DNA from: Perkinsus olseni
Lineage: Eukaryota; Perkinsozoa; Perkinsida
Reading direction: 5' to 3'
DNA length: 33,121 bases
NCBI GenBank assembly: GCA_013115125.1
Contig: JABANN010000391.1
Coordinates: 1 to 33,121 of the forward strand
Of this stretch, positions 1-10,494 are shown piece by piece. The first letter of the stretch is position 1. Each line of letters begins with the position of its first letter. Position numbers and translations under genes: made by a program. The notes beneath the pieces are model-generated. The model saw only the letters and a list, made by a program, of their open reading frames with translations. It made no database searches and was not told the origin of the DNA.

Positions 1-68
<68 letters not shown>

Positions 69-69
69 G
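1..69. repeat. (TTG)23 microsatellite
   Basis: Twenty-three uninterrupted TTG units begin at the first base of the window, so the array probably extends to the left. All six frames are open here by repetition only, so the reading frames mean nothing. A second TTG array lies at 31804-31863. Confidence 0.97.
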
Positions 70-218
70 CGGTTGTTTGGTTCACCAACTCGGACGGTAT
101 CTCCATCGCAGGGTCACGGTTCGTCATCATCATTCTGACACCTCTAGCTTAACATGTGAGGTTTCCTCTGAGTCGCATCATCGTCGTTGCAAGTATTACG
201 CTCTTGTTGCACATTGAT

Positions 219-1131
219 ATGTTAAGAGGCCCTTCAATCGCGATCTCCATCATCACTCTTCTCCAGCATTGTCCCAGCACCTTCGTCGAGGCCTCCTTCA
301 CCCGAGGAAGCAGCGTCCGCGGCTCACTGCGTCGCTCTCTCATCAGAGTAAGACGCGCTTCCAATGGACCCTCGTTGAATAGCAGCATATGCGTAGCCTC
401 AAAGAAAGATACTTTGGTTTTTTTGTCTTTTGGCACGACCATCGGTTTTGGTTGCTCTCAGAAAAAGTGCAAGGCCACAGAGTTCCCCGGTTTTCAAGGT
501 AGTTGCAATCACCGAACCGATTTTCTGGAAGGAACTAAAAACCGTACCGCACCAACACCAACTCTTCAGGAGGCAAGACGTACATCTACAACTACGACGC
601 GATCGAGTGGGAGAAGGGAATGTGGCTGGCTCAGAGCTCTGAGGGTGGGAGAATAAGGACGGCAAGAGTGGACTGCATGGTGGGGAGTAAAGAGAAAGTC
701 GTCCGCTGGTGAGCGCGATTGCTCCGAAAACAGGATTGTTGTGGCTCTTCTGCGGTTCTTGTAGGGCTGAAGAAGAGGGGGTCTCTTGCATCAACGAGCG
801 TCAGTGCTTCAAAGACCCTGTATGGCTCATTGACTTAGCCGATCGTGCAGCCACTGCAAGCCCTCCCCGAAACATCACTGAGCAGCTCTTGTCTGATGTG
901 ATTGGCTCCTCGAGTGACTGGTCGTGCAGTAGACTCCGAAAGAGTCTTTGTCGTATTTACGCTGCTGCTGTAAAGAAGTATTCGGTTGATCTTACGCCAT
1001 CTCTGAGTGATACGGCCGACGAGGGTGATGCAACTAGTCCGCCTTCGAAGACAGAGCGAGCAGGATTGGTGCTCACCTACGATCTGCACACAGGAGTCCC
1101 TCCGATGTACAAGTATGAGGCTACCCATTAG
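219..1131 (+). CDS. Predicted secreted protein, 261 aa, 3 exons
   Basis: Exons 219-498, 570-708 and 765-1131 join in phase to 262 codons including TAG. Introns are 499-569 (GTAGTT...CTTCAG, 71 nt) and 709-764 (GTGAGC...TTGTAG, 56 nt). The ATG at 219 gives a hydrophobic N-terminus (MLRGPSIAISIITLLQHC) that reads as a signal peptide. The middle exon gives GGKTYIYNYDAIEWEKGMW and the last exon is Cys- and Ser-containing (EEEGVSCINERQCF). I recognise no family. The unspliced frame runs on only to 656, and the two introns are needed to keep the rest open. It neighbours another secreted-type gene at 1586. The exact start is the weakest part. Confidence 0.6.
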
Positions 1132-1585
1132 AAGACCATCGCCCTTGGAGATGCCTCCTCATCATGGTCATCGTAATCATCATGGTCATCATCACGACCA
1201 AGTGTTCAGTGCATCGAAGGTGTATGTTGTTATCACGTGTTACATTGGAAATGTTATTTTGTTCAAAATGGGGCGGAGCGTTTGAGCTGGAATAACTTCT
1301 CGCGGCCATCGGTCTTCTAGTCGTGGCAGGGGAAGGGCGAGTGTCAACACATTCAACTCTCACGATTTCAGAAAGGAGTGGTATGCACTCGCTGATGCAT
1401 GCCATTGCGAATGCCTTGACACGTTCCTCCATTATGGCATTTGACATTCCCTAATAAACTGGACAGGAGCGCTCCGCAAGCTGAGTCACATTCTCGATTC
1501 TCACGTCCTATCCTGCTCGACCCGTCCAACCATCAGGCGGCCGCATTAAGCTATGACGACGGCCTCTCACAGTTCTTTCCATCTT

Positions 1586-2188
1586 ATGATCAATACCAAA
1601 GCTCTCCTTGCTCTCATAATACTCTGCTCTGAGTGCATCAATGTACTCCAAGGGAAGTCAGACTCTGAGAGGATCACGAGACTGCGAGCTCGAACCGACG
1701 CTCGCAGGCATGTTGCGGCAACAGTAGCCGGAAACAGCAGCAGTGGTCAGACTGTCTGGACCACTTATACTAGTAGAGAATTGTTTCCTCGCCACCGTGA
1801 GACTCGGGCCCCTCGTCCATGGGATAGTAATATTATTCGACGACCGAGGAGCGGTAGGAAGCTCAGATGGGCCGACGAAGAGAGCGCACCCTTGGTGGAG
1901 TTCTCTGATGACAGCTCTCATGCTACCAGAGATCGCAGCCCGACTGGTCGACTGCTCAAACGAAGCGATTCGATCCTCAGAATAAGATCCCCGCAGGACG
2001 CTTCTTCGCAACAACGGGAAGATGCGGGCGAAGAGTCCGAGAAGAGGAGTAGCTGCTCCTCAGGCTTCAAGAGGTCCTTCAAGCGCCTCAGGAGCAAGAA
2101 GAGTTCTCCCGGACCCATCAAAACGAGGGCAGATTCCGCTCACCTTAGCGGCACCGGTCGTGAGCAAGCCAAGCATCCCTCGCAATAA
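1586..2188 (+). CDS. Predicted secreted basic protein, 200 aa
   Basis: This is a single open frame. The ATG at 1586 was preferred over an in-frame ATG at 1553 because it places a signal peptide at the very N-terminus (MINTKALLALIILCSECINV, cleavage likely near LQG). The mature part is rich in Arg, Ser and Lys, with patches such as RRPRSGRKLRW and FKRSFKRLRSKK and acidic spacers, and no cysteine pattern. No family is recognised. Small, basic, disordered exported proteins are common in parasitic alveolates, but that role is inference. Confidence 0.55.
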   Translation: MINTKALLALIILCSECINVLQGKSDSERITRLRARTDARRHVAATVAGNSSSGQTVWTTYTSRELFPRHRETRAPRPWDSNIIRRPRSGRKLRWADEESAPLVEFSDDSSHATRDRSPTGRLLKRSDSILRIRSPQDASSQQREDAGEESEKRSSCSSGFKRSFKRLRSKKSSPGPIKTRADSAHLSGTGREQAKHPSQ

Positions 2189-2381
2189 GAGATGGATGAG
2201 GGATGGTTGGCCTCTTCTAGAGGAGCTTGATGTCGAGCACTGAGATGTGATATTTTTCCATGGATCATGATTGTGATGATGATGTTCGCTGTGAGTACTA
2301 GTTAGCACTTCTGTGTGTCTTGTTCCCTAGTTGGTGCGTAGGGTAATGCCTGTGTGATCTACCTTACCTGACACCTCTAGC

Positions 2382-2573
2382 TATGGCAAGCGGAAGTATG
2401 TGGTGGTTGATGATCGCGAGAGTGGTGACGGTGGAACCTCCCCTAACAGGAGACTTCCTTTTTGCGTACCCCTGAGAGACTTCTCGACGACCTGTCTGAT
2501 TGCATGTCAACGAGACAGAGAGCCCCTAACCGAGCACATTTACGACAAGAGTCCAACTAAGCCGGAACCGTAA
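2382..2573 (+). CDS. Probable 3' exon of an unidentified gene
   Basis: An open stretch of 64 codons ends with TAA. It follows directly after a good acceptor (CTGACACCTCTAG) and reads YGKRKYVVVDDRESGDGG near its start. I could not find an upstream exon that keeps phase. Codon content looks real, function unknown. Confidence 0.3.
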   Translation, partial: YGKRKYVVVDDRESGDGGTSPNRRLPFCVPLRDFSTTCLIACQRDREPLTEHIYDKSPTKPEP

Positions 2574-3676
2574 GCGTTGGACCACAAACTCACACACACT
2601 TTGCCTCAGACTTTGGCCTTCGTGGCGAAGCCTCGGATGCATTGGTATAGCTAAAGCTTGCCTAAATATGACTACGTTTTCGGCAATAGTATCGCAGTAG
2701 AGGGTCTGCGTCATCGCCACATCGCAAGAACTGCTTCTTCTGTGATATAGACTATGTAGCCGCATCAGGCATGCAAGCCGCAAGTACTGGCTGTACTACA
2801 GCAGTATCAACCACCACTAAGTGGTGAACATTTGGTTGATCCTCGAAAAAAGTTCGCTCATTCACTTTCCGCTGCTTCTGGGCCCGTTCGTACTGGTTTT
2901 CCTCCCTTCCACGCAAATAATTCTCTGGCCGACTCGCGCTGCGATGCCGTGAAGGTCGACACTGCTGAGCGTGCATTGAGCCAATACAGCGCGAAACTTC
3001 GTTCTTCAACACTCGGACTTAACGGAATACTTTGTGTAACTGTTGCCTCTGACAGCGCTGAACCAAAGTGAACTGAACCTTCTGCGTAGCATACCAGAGG
3101 TTAATGATAACTCCGTAGTACACTTCTCAAGGCTTGAGTATTGGCATGCAACAAGATGCGATGCTCAGTTGGGTTTGACCATCGCGACCCAAAACAGCAG
3201 CATCGATACTTTACTTTGCGAGATGAGCCCTCGTTCAGAACAGTTCAGATAATGAATAGCTAACGTTAACAGCGTTCGCTCGAGTCGACGGAGATGGTCA
3301 GGCCATGGAGGCAAGGTCACTGTTTTCCCTTCTCCAAGGTTGGTTCCTTAACGTGTTAGTCTAACACTGTTAGACACGGGGAGCTCACTGGGCATCTGGC
3401 CAAGGGTGAACCTTCCCCGTCTCTGGTGACACCGAGTGGCATGTGATAGCCCTAGGCATTCGAATGTACTAGAAAACGCTAAACCCGGGTAGCCGCCGCA
3501 GGAGCATACAACTACATGTAGTCTACATCAGCATCACCATTGTTGATGAAATGGGAATAAAAGAACGCGAAAAAACAAAATCAGAACGAAAAAGATTGAT
3601 AAACATCGGTATATTCATCTCCCACCCCACTGCGTCTGTTTCTCGCTCCTCCTTCCCAGGAGGGAGGGATTTCCGC
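2574..3676. other. Unresolved region, no gene assigned
   Basis: Two overlapping + strand open frames (about 2763-3071 and 3043-3252) could be two exons or one gene with a frameshift; neither resembles a family I know. A short inverted motif (GTGTTAG/CTAACAC) lies near 3354-3374. I see no RNA gene. Confidence 0.3.
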
Positions 3677-4471
3677 TCACACGTCGTCTCTACCAAAGAC
3701 TGCGTTCAGGGCTTTGTAATGAGCGGCACATAATAATTGCACAAAAATTTCGAATCTTTGTGGAACAAGATCCATCGCAGCCGAACATACCTCCTGTAGT
3801 TCCTCGATTGGGAGTCGGTGCTTGCAGTCGAGTTGTCGTATTTACTTTCCGCATCAAACATAGACTGAAGCTGTTCTGGCTCTTCCTCATCGCCCCCAAA
3901 AGAAGTGGTCCTTTGTTCTTGGAGCTGCTCCCGGTCCATCCGTCGGCCACGGGTTTCGAGTCCTAGCTCACACGTTGTCATATCCCCTCGGGATCGGGCG
4001 GGATGATTCTTCGCGAACGAGTGCACTAAGGTATCTTGGAAGTGATGGCAGACTAAGCTTCGCTCACTCGGCAATGTGCCATTCAATAGTCGAGGGGGGA
4101 GGTCCTTACGTAGAGTGGCGTTCCTGAGGCAATCGCGCCGATGGCCGTGGCGAGGGGGGAGCTGGAGAGGAACGCAGCGACAGGAGCCGCAGCTGATCGT
4201 GATTGTATCCCTTCATAAATCCTCTGACAGCGGGACCCTTCACATTGGAAAGGCCCTTTCCGAAAGGGGTTCCCAATGCTACTCGATATGTTTGGTTACG
4301 GTGAATTTTGACCTGACAGAAGTGATCAGGGAACCGGCAGAGACAAGCCACGCACCTGGCTGTGAGAGTGACGCACGTCGAAGAGAGGTCAATCTCGTTG
4401 CCAGAGTCCTGGAGCCTGCAGCACAGAACAAGCAGAGGTCGGAAACGAGTAAGACGGGTAACAGAATTCAT
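3677..4471 (-). CDS. Predicted secreted protein, about 195 aa, 4 exons
   Basis: On the minus strand, exons 4471-4110, 4052-3974, 3924-3791 and 3689-3677 join in phase to 196 codons including TGA. Introns are 57, 49 and 101 nt. The N-terminus (MNSVTRLTRFRPLLVLCC) looks like a signal peptide. The next part is Cys-rich (TARCVACLCRF), followed by a Pro/Ser/Arg segment and an acidic Gln/Glu-rich tail (GGDEEEPEQLQSMF). No family is recognised. Intron 2 is a tRNA-like element (see 3925-3973). The last, longer intron and the 4-codon final exon are the least certain part. It is transcribed away from the transposon remnant that begins near its start. Confidence 0.5.
3925..3973 (+). repeat. tRNA-like intron (T-arm on +), 49 nt
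   Basis: It fills intron 2 of the minus-strand gene at 3677-4471, antisense to that gene. The + strand reads CGGCCACGGGTTTCGAGTCC, a T-stem/T-loop-like block. Confidence 0.6.
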
Positions 4472-4483
4472 TCCATTGATTGA

Positions 4484-6516
4484 ATATCACGCAATTCACA
4501 CGGTAAGATTTGATCTGAAAATCGCGCTATTCCATTGCTAAAATCGAGTAGAATATCACGCCAAATTGGATCATCCAATTTGGATGTAATTACGCCAGAA
4601 TTCTGCGGAAGCAGCCACTCACTTGGCGAGTTGTTATTGCAGGGACGCACTCGAAACGGTCTATTATCTCACTGCTTACTGAAATAGTCTATTTCTTGTC
4701 TTCAGCCACTTAACTGAGGAAGATATAATCAGCTTGAAAGCTCGGTATACTTACTATAAACGGAAGCACAATAATCTGCCGAAGCTGCCCCAGGGAGTTG
4801 TAGGGTCGCATCAATTCATTGCACAGACTCATGAAAATATCGCTGCGCTCGGTGACACAACCAAGAGCGGAGAGGCCTTCCTACGATTTAATGATGCTGC
4901 TGAGAAAGTTGCCATATGGGCCGCCACTGTGTGTTTGGAAAAAACCCCGCAGGCCGATATGTTGTTTGTTGATGGAACGTTTTACGTTTGTCCCCCTGGT
5001 TATCATCAAGTGCTAACAATAAGTGATGCCATCGGGGGGGGGGAGTTCATCCCTCTCGCATGGGCAGTGGTACCAAACAAATTGGAGTCCACATACCGCC
5101 TAGTATTCAGGGAGCTGAGACGCGCATTGGAGGCCCAGCATGGCAATTTTATACCCCCAACTTGGGGGCCCCAAGGGTTATGACGGATTTTGAGAAGGCA
5201 CTACGCAACGGGTTGAGAGATACGTGGCATATTCCGCCCAACGACTTGAGAGGATGCATTTCCCATGCCTTGAAAGCGTGGTACCAACTAAGTCTACGTC
5301 GTAAGTACAACCACCTGGCGGCAGCTTACCGAGAGAAGGTGGCTCACAACTGAGGCGCCACACTCAACACGCCGCTCAACAACAAGTGGCTCCACCAACT
5401 TGTCTTTGGCCTTCCATGTACGTATGCCACCCGATGATATATATCCAGGGCGCGAGGGATATATATCCTGAAGGCACCAGAGGGCACCCGTGGATCCGAG
5501 AGTGGATCGAGAATTTCATCAAATACTGTACATTGAAAAGAACTTCATCGGACAAGGTAGACGCATCGACAAGCATTGCGTATTATCACCTTCTCGGATG
5601 GAATCCGCAAGGTGGAATCCTGGGCCGCTGAACCTTCTGAGCGGCACAGAAGCAATAATGCAGCCGAAGGTCTACATCGGGGAATGAAGGCCAAGTTCGG
5701 CAAAGCTCATCCAAACATTCAGGATTTCATCGAGAAATTGTAAGGCTACGATGAAGCAGTTAGGCAGAAACTTAGGTCAGCAGATCGCCGTGCGATGCCA
5801 GCCCTACAACGTGAGAGAGACCGAGAGTCTCTGTGGCAGCAGAAGACCGAAGGCTCAATTACATTGTTGGTATATCTGGAGAAGATTGGTCGGCTGAGTA
5901 CCGTACCAGAGTCTGTTTGCCAGTAAATAGGATGCATGTTATCAGAGTAAGGGCGTCACGTCCTCGACGTATGCGGTAAATACAAAATATACCACGAAAT
6001 CGGCATCAGACATATAAAAATTCACACTGTTAACTAATTCACGTTATATAATAATTTTTAATAATCCACCTTGTATAATAATTTCTAATACAGAATACAC
6101 GAACCGCGAGCTTTCGAATGGTATATGTCTCGCAACTCCGATCTACATAGTCGTGGGAAAATACTTTGAACGAACGAACGAACGCACAGAGAAGCGCAGA
6201 AATAACAGTATATGCTCCGCTTGCTTCTCTTAGTCCACAATTCTTCAATAGTGTATGTCGCATAGATCGCATAGATATACATCGGAGTAGGACCCCATTA
6301 AGTGAGCGAGCACGTCTGCCCAGCTACTACCAATTCTCCCCTCAGGCAGTTCCCTGTGGACTCTCATAGAGCATGAAATTCCTCAGAGGGGAAATTGTTC
6401 GTACATTCCATTCCGTGACAGGAAAGTCTTCTGAGGATACCCTATTTTTGTTAAACGAACCTGAGGGGATAGACGTAGATGTGAAATAATTGCGGGGAGA
6501 AATTGGCGTGATAAAA
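4484..6516. mobile_element. Decayed Mutator-like (MULE) DNA transposon
   Basis: The transposase remnant at 4683-5926 is flanked by AT-rich DNA with candidate terminal inverted repeats. The left side has ATATCACGCAATTCACA (near 4484) and a second copy ATATCACGCCAAATT (near 4553); the right side has AAATTGGCGTGATA (near 6501), which is their reverse complement with few mismatches. The left end also holds a perfect 10-bp-arm hairpin at 4561-4583. I could not fix the exact ends or see a convincing 9-bp target duplication, so the limits are approximate. Confidence 0.55.
4683..5926 (+). pseudogene. MULE transposase, frameshifted
   Basis: The frame from 4683 gives the MULE catalytic-domain start (FVDGTFYVCPPGYHQVLTI, then GEFIPLAWAVVPNK). 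Past a C/G homopolymer region near 5163-5180 the frame changes and continues with VMTDFEKALRN and LRGCISHALKAWY. Two further frame changes and in-frame stops (after VAHN near 5353, after CTYATR, and after DFIEKL near 5742) break it. The C-terminal part carries the typical SNNAAEGLHRGMKAKFGKAHP block and ends at TAA 5924-5926. First acidic residues of the DDE site are visible (D of VDGTF, D of MTDFE). It cannot encode an active enzyme; three frameshifts suggest a moderately old copy. Confidence 0.8.
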
Positions 6517-7527
6517 CTAGTAATCTTATTAGAACACGTTAGATTCTAATCCTTAGAATGGTGTAAGCGTATCACTAATAACATAACCTACAAAGTGTGA
6601 ACGGCTGATCTCGACTTGACTTGTACCTTGCAGAAAAAGGTCTAACACCTTCTTCCAGTAGGAGGCTGGTCCGGCATAGTTAAACATGGAATAGTAAGAG
6701 CTACATCCGATAAGTCATTACTGAGTAGATATACCGCGGCGTCGATCGATGACGAGGCACGAAACAAGGAAACAGAATCAGCCATTGTACGTGATCAGAA
6801 TGAGCACACTGTGCCATAGTGACTGTGGGCGGTATTTTGTTGGGAAAAAGTAATATTTTCTATCGATCGCATCTCTTACTGGTGAAAATGCCATGTGCTC
6901 ATTAATAGAAGGCTATTTCGCAGCTGACGGGCTGTGTGGGACGATCACACCAAGTTGGTATTCAACGTAGTCGTACGGGGGAAACGTCAAGTTGCTGAAG
7001 TTGGTATTTTCGAGGGGTCCGCGCGATACTACAATCAATTTCGCCGGCGCAACCTAAATAAGTCCGATTTCGACGGAATTCGGAAATCAATTTCGCTGGT
7101 AGTAGATTAAATTTCAAGTGACGGATTCTGACGTCCGACTGTTATGGGCTAGCCGTTTCGCCTATCATGATGCCAAGTTCAAGTCACAAACATGATGATG
7201 GGATCTAATAGATAATATCATATTATCTATTAGCTCTAGCGAGACAACGCAGCTGACAGTGGGACACACAACACAGTATTACGAAGTCGCAAGACTACAA
7301 GCTCACAACACTATAATCGCGTTAGTGACGCGGCAACACGCAGCACCATATAGACCCATCGGGGGCATCTCGGCGGACGCAATTTTCGCGCCGTCCAATC
7401 GATCAGAATGGCGCGCGCGACCTCCACGCATACTGCGACCCTTCTCTCGGACCTTGTCGCGATTCGCGTGAGTAGCCTTTTCTTCTTCCATTGCTATTTC
7501 TCCTCAACCGTCGACTGAGCAACCCCG
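5927..7527. other. AT-rich, gene-free DNA
   Basis: No coding exon is supported. The stretch holds the right end of the MULE, an imperfect inverted repeat (6331-6346 CAATTCTCCCCTCAGG against 6381-6397) and the palindrome at 7205-7233. Confidence 0.6.
7205..7233. repeat. 29-bp near-perfect palindrome
   Basis: Arms 7205-7218 (CTAATAGATAATAT) and 7220-7233 are exact inverted copies around a single C. The sequence is very AT-rich and lies about 300 bp upstream of the gene at 7528. No function is assigned. Confidence 0.9.
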
Positions 7528-10213
7528 ATGCTCTCAGCAATGATGGCTTCCCTTGCTGAGTATCTTGACTCCCCCTTCGTTATCCAGAACACTGCGCAAG
7601 GGACTACTCTAGTATTCCAGGTAACGACTGGTTATAGTCGTTAAAGTAGCATAAATTTGCACTTGACAGATTTCTAGTGCCGTCACCTGGTTGCTGAGAA
7701 TCCTCATCCCTATCATCGTCACTGCGATCTACCTCAAGGTGGGGTTCATGACCTCTCCGGACTGCTGTCATCTCCGTCCTCAGCTCACTCAAGGCCGACA
7801 GTCGTCGGAGGCCCAGTCAGACGGTGAAGTGCCGCCGTCCACTGCTGATGATGATTTGTTGAATATTACTACGGTCAGTCCAGCCCAACCGAGACCCTTT
7901 GGAAGCCCTACAAGGAAAAGGGTAATGAGGAGGGGGGGATGACTCCTCATGCAGCCTCGCCACAGATAATACCACCCACAGCATCATCGCGATGCAGTTC
8001 TAGAGCCTCTCCAGCGCTCCGGGCTGTGCATCCGTCGGGAAGCAGCAACAGTCGAAGTACCCGGGCAACTTATCTCAAGCAACACCACCGTCCAGCTCAA
8101 GCGGTAGTGTCATCACAGTGGCGTGCAATGGCGATAGTGCTTGGGGTTTCAGGGCGAACAGCTGCGTGGGGAGCAACTAGATAAGGAGGATATACTCAGG
8201 AGCGCTACTGCCGGTAGCATTTGACCCGGGTTCAATCCCATCGGAGCGAATTATTGACTTTCAGCCGCTTCGGACCGCCCCACTGAGTTGGAAGGCCTTG
8301 GAACCTCCCCGCGCGCTACAGTGGTAGCTGCTGCGCGCAGCGTCGGGCAGCAGCAGCATAAGACGGGGGATAAGAAGTCGGCTGAATCACTGAAACGCGG
8401 TGGGTGGAGTTGCGCAGCGTATCTTGTGCGCACAGCGAAGATTCTTGAGCTCATGTTCTGGAAGGTGTTAAAACTGCGCCGCCACTCCCGCCTGGGTTCG
8501 GTTCTGTGAAGGAAGTTGGGAAGGGAGCAGGTGAGATGATATCTCTAAAGGACGCTCATGAGAGCACTGCGCAATGACTTGCCTAATTTTGTGGCGCGTG
8601 ACGATTTCTTTTACAAGGCGGGCAGTTCGTTGACCATCTGTCGGTGTCCCTAGGTATTTCGTTGAAGAACGAAGATGCGCGCAAGGCTCTACAATCAGCC
8701 ATTGACAACTTCCCAAGCGAGGTAGTCGCCCATCTGCGCGCGCCATCGTGATCGATTGCCTTATCGTGGGTAGGCATCCACTGTCTGCCAGGAAGTCTTG
8801 CAGTCCCTCACGTTGGCAGGGGTCATCATCGAGCCACAGACGTAGGCGGAGCGAAGAAATTTTATTCTGTTTCTTAACACTTTTCTTCTGGCAGCTATGA
8901 GGCTATGATCAGAGCAGCGGAAGTTTCCGGTGATACAGAACTGGCTGGCGTCCTCTTCAATGGTGTCAGTAGGACACGCCTCGAAATCTTGCAATCTTGG
9001 CTTTCCTTAACGTATTCTAGGCATCCTGGTCGATGGTGACAAGAAGGACGACCTCGGAGGAAGGAAATCGCCGGTGGAAGATGAAGACTCGTCGCAAAGG
9101 AGCGCGCCGGCTCCAGTGGAGGTGATACATAGAGGTCCCGGGTTCGATCCGAGCGGGGGATGTTTTTGTTCAGCTGCCGCAGACCCAGCCATTGGGTTCG
9201 CAGTCACCCCCTGGACTGTCGACAGCCGCAGCTAGCGCTGCTAACCCAGGGACACCATTGACGATAGTCCCGCAAGAGGAAAGCAAGGATCAGAAGCCTG
9301 AACCCATGAAGCTGAACGCGAAGGCTCCTGAGTTTGTTCCCGCTGGATACGGTACAGCCCCTACGACTAGGTGAGGCGATGGGGACCGGAAAATAGGGTC
9401 GAGGAAGTGCGATGAGTGAACTGAGACAACGCCGGAAGTGGGCTCTGTGGTCGTGTCGAGATTGTTGTTGTGTGAGGTTCTTGGACTCTCTGATGGATCA
9501 CCGACGAGCAGTGGCGGCGGCGAGATATTATCAGAATCAGTTTATGGCAGCAAGATACATGGGCGGGGTAGTATTTTGGTATTGGGGTCTGGAGACCTCG
9601 GGTTCGAATCCTTGTCACGGCATCTTCATATTCAGCTGGCAGCGTTCGCTAAGGCTCAAATGCAAGCCGTGCAACTGGCCCAGGCCCAGGGAACGCATCT
9701 TTCACGCTATCATCCGAATGCTCCAAGTAATAGTATCTGGTCCCATGGGAAGGGAAGAGGTGGTTTAGGCATGCCGGTTATGGACGATGAGCAGCTGATA
9801 GACTGGGGCACTGCTGCTGCTACTAAGGCGGAGGAGGAGGCACAAGTACAGGGGGATGATGGGTTGGTCTGCTGGAGGGAAGGGGACTCCCAGGTACAAA
9901 TGCGGGTTAAGAAGATTATGGATGAGAGACAGAAAGAGTCGACTGAGGATCCTTCTAAGAAGGGTAGGGTCCAGGGATCGAACCTGGGTGGATGGATTAC
10001 CCTTGTTCAGCAGATAGTACATCCCAAGTCGAGGGGAAAGGCCTAAGCAACGACGCCGAATGTAAATGGTGATGGTAGCGCAGAGTATCCTGGCAGTTGA
10101 TTTTATTTCTAGGCAGCAGCAAGCCCGATGGGAGGCCGAATCAGCTCAGGGTAGCTGTGGCCGAGTTGAAGGAAGCGAGTCCTGAGAGGAAAAGGGAATT
10201 GCTCGGCATATAG
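7528..10213 (+). CDS. Membrane-anchored PAM2-motif protein, 601 aa, 16 exons
   Basis: Exons: 7528-7620, 7670-7738, 7794-7823, 7879-8103, 8153-8213, 8265-8464, 8512-8530, 8618-8721, 8774-8841, 8895-8962, 9021-9121, 9174-9370, 9477-9567, 9636-9963, 10011-10061, 10113-10213. All phases agree (602 codons with TAG) and all introns are GT-AG. Residues about 32-53 form one hydrophobic helix (ISSAVTWLLRILIPIIVTAI). The middle has PPR-like helices (EPQTYEAMIRAAEVSGDTEL). Residues 393-402 (LNAKAPEFVP) are a textbook PAM2 motif, which binds the MLLE domain of poly(A)-binding protein. An Ala/Gln helix and an acidic/basic tail follow. Inferred role: tethering poly(A)-binding protein or mRNA to a membrane. 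Introns 7739-7793 and 7824-7878 are the least certain. Without them the first part ends at 7942 and a second frame begins at 7939. Confidence 0.7.
8214..8264 (+). repeat. tRNA-like intron, sense, 51 nt
   Basis: An intron of the PAM2-protein gene. Core GACCCGGGTTCAATCCC is a T-arm; the end TTGACTTTCAG is the 3' splice site. Confidence 0.7.
8419..8464 (+). repeat. Family-3 intron-like element, apparently exonic here
   Basis: It starts with GT and ends with AG (46 nt) and carries TGCGCACAGCGAAGATTCT, shared with introns at 16551, 17326 and 23970. Yet in the PAM2-protein gene the frame stays open through it (YLVRTAKILELMFWK), and only keeping it in the exon preserves downstream phase. Confidence 0.5.
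8531..8617 (+). repeat. Family-5 intron, 87 nt
   Basis: An intron of the PAM2-protein gene containing TTTTGTGGCGCGTGACG, shared with PAP introns 3 and 11. Confidence 0.55.
8842..8894 (+). repeat. Family-6 intron, 53 nt
   Basis: An intron of the PAM2-protein gene beginning GTAGGCGGAGCGAAG. The same core occurs at 10232 downstream of the gene and, diverged, at the start of PAP intron 6 (13943). Confidence 0.55.
9122..9173 (+). repeat. tRNA-like intron, sense, 52 nt
   Basis: An intron of the PAM2-protein gene. GAGGTCCCGGGTTCGATCC is followed by a GTTTTTGTTCAG acceptor. Removal joins PAPVE to LPQTQ in phase 0. Confidence 0.8.
9568..9635 (+). repeat. tRNA-like intron, sense, 68 nt
   Basis: An intron of the PAM2-protein gene. 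CTCGGGTTCGAATCC core, ending CATATTCAG. Removal joins RYMGG to LAAFAKAQ. Confidence 0.8.
9964..10010 (-). repeat. tRNA-like intron, antisense, 47 nt
   Basis: An intron of the PAM2-protein gene. The reverse strand reads CCCAGGTTCGATCCCTGG, a perfect T-stem. Both the spliced and unspliced readings stay open, but only splicing gives the frame that ends in RKRELLGI. Confidence 0.75.
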
Positions 10214-10214
10214 A

Positions 10215-10494
10215 TGTAGGCTTGTTTATAGGCGGAGCGAAGCGATGCATGTTTCGTCTTTTTGGTTTCAGATTTTGAAAACGTCAATGATTACTTGAAA
10301 AACCTCTGAAGTTCCTGTGAATTGCCAGCTGTTGAGAAAAAAAACCAAAAAAATTATGATGGATGAAAAGAACAGTTGTGTCCAGCAAATCTTTGCACGC
10401 ATGCGCATATTCTCGCGAGTGCGCATAGAAGGATATCTTGCGGACGACGCTGTAAGGAAGGGTTAAATGTTGATAGAGCAAACACGTAGAAAAC
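10215..10494. other. Intergenic, with a family-6 copy
   Basis: GTAGGCTTG...GGCGGAGCGAAGCG...GGTTTCAG (10215-10273) looks like a further intron-type element just after the PAM2-gene stop, perhaps in the 3' UTR. No gene is seen in the rest. Confidence 0.4.

Noticed and set aside
2260-2573. Three-exon gene starting at 2260
   Set aside because: The second junction gives a stop (TTT GGT GCG TAG) when phases are counted, so only the last exon is kept.
7939-8184. Separate gene starting at 7939, overlapping the stop at 7942
   Set aside because: The frame extends upstream to 7879 with coding-like sequence and joins the previous exons in phase through two 55-nt introns.
9438-10046. Continuous 202-aa gene read without splicing
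   Set aside because: It reads through two tRNA-like introns; splicing gives a longer model in phase with upstream PAM2 exons and a further 3' exon.
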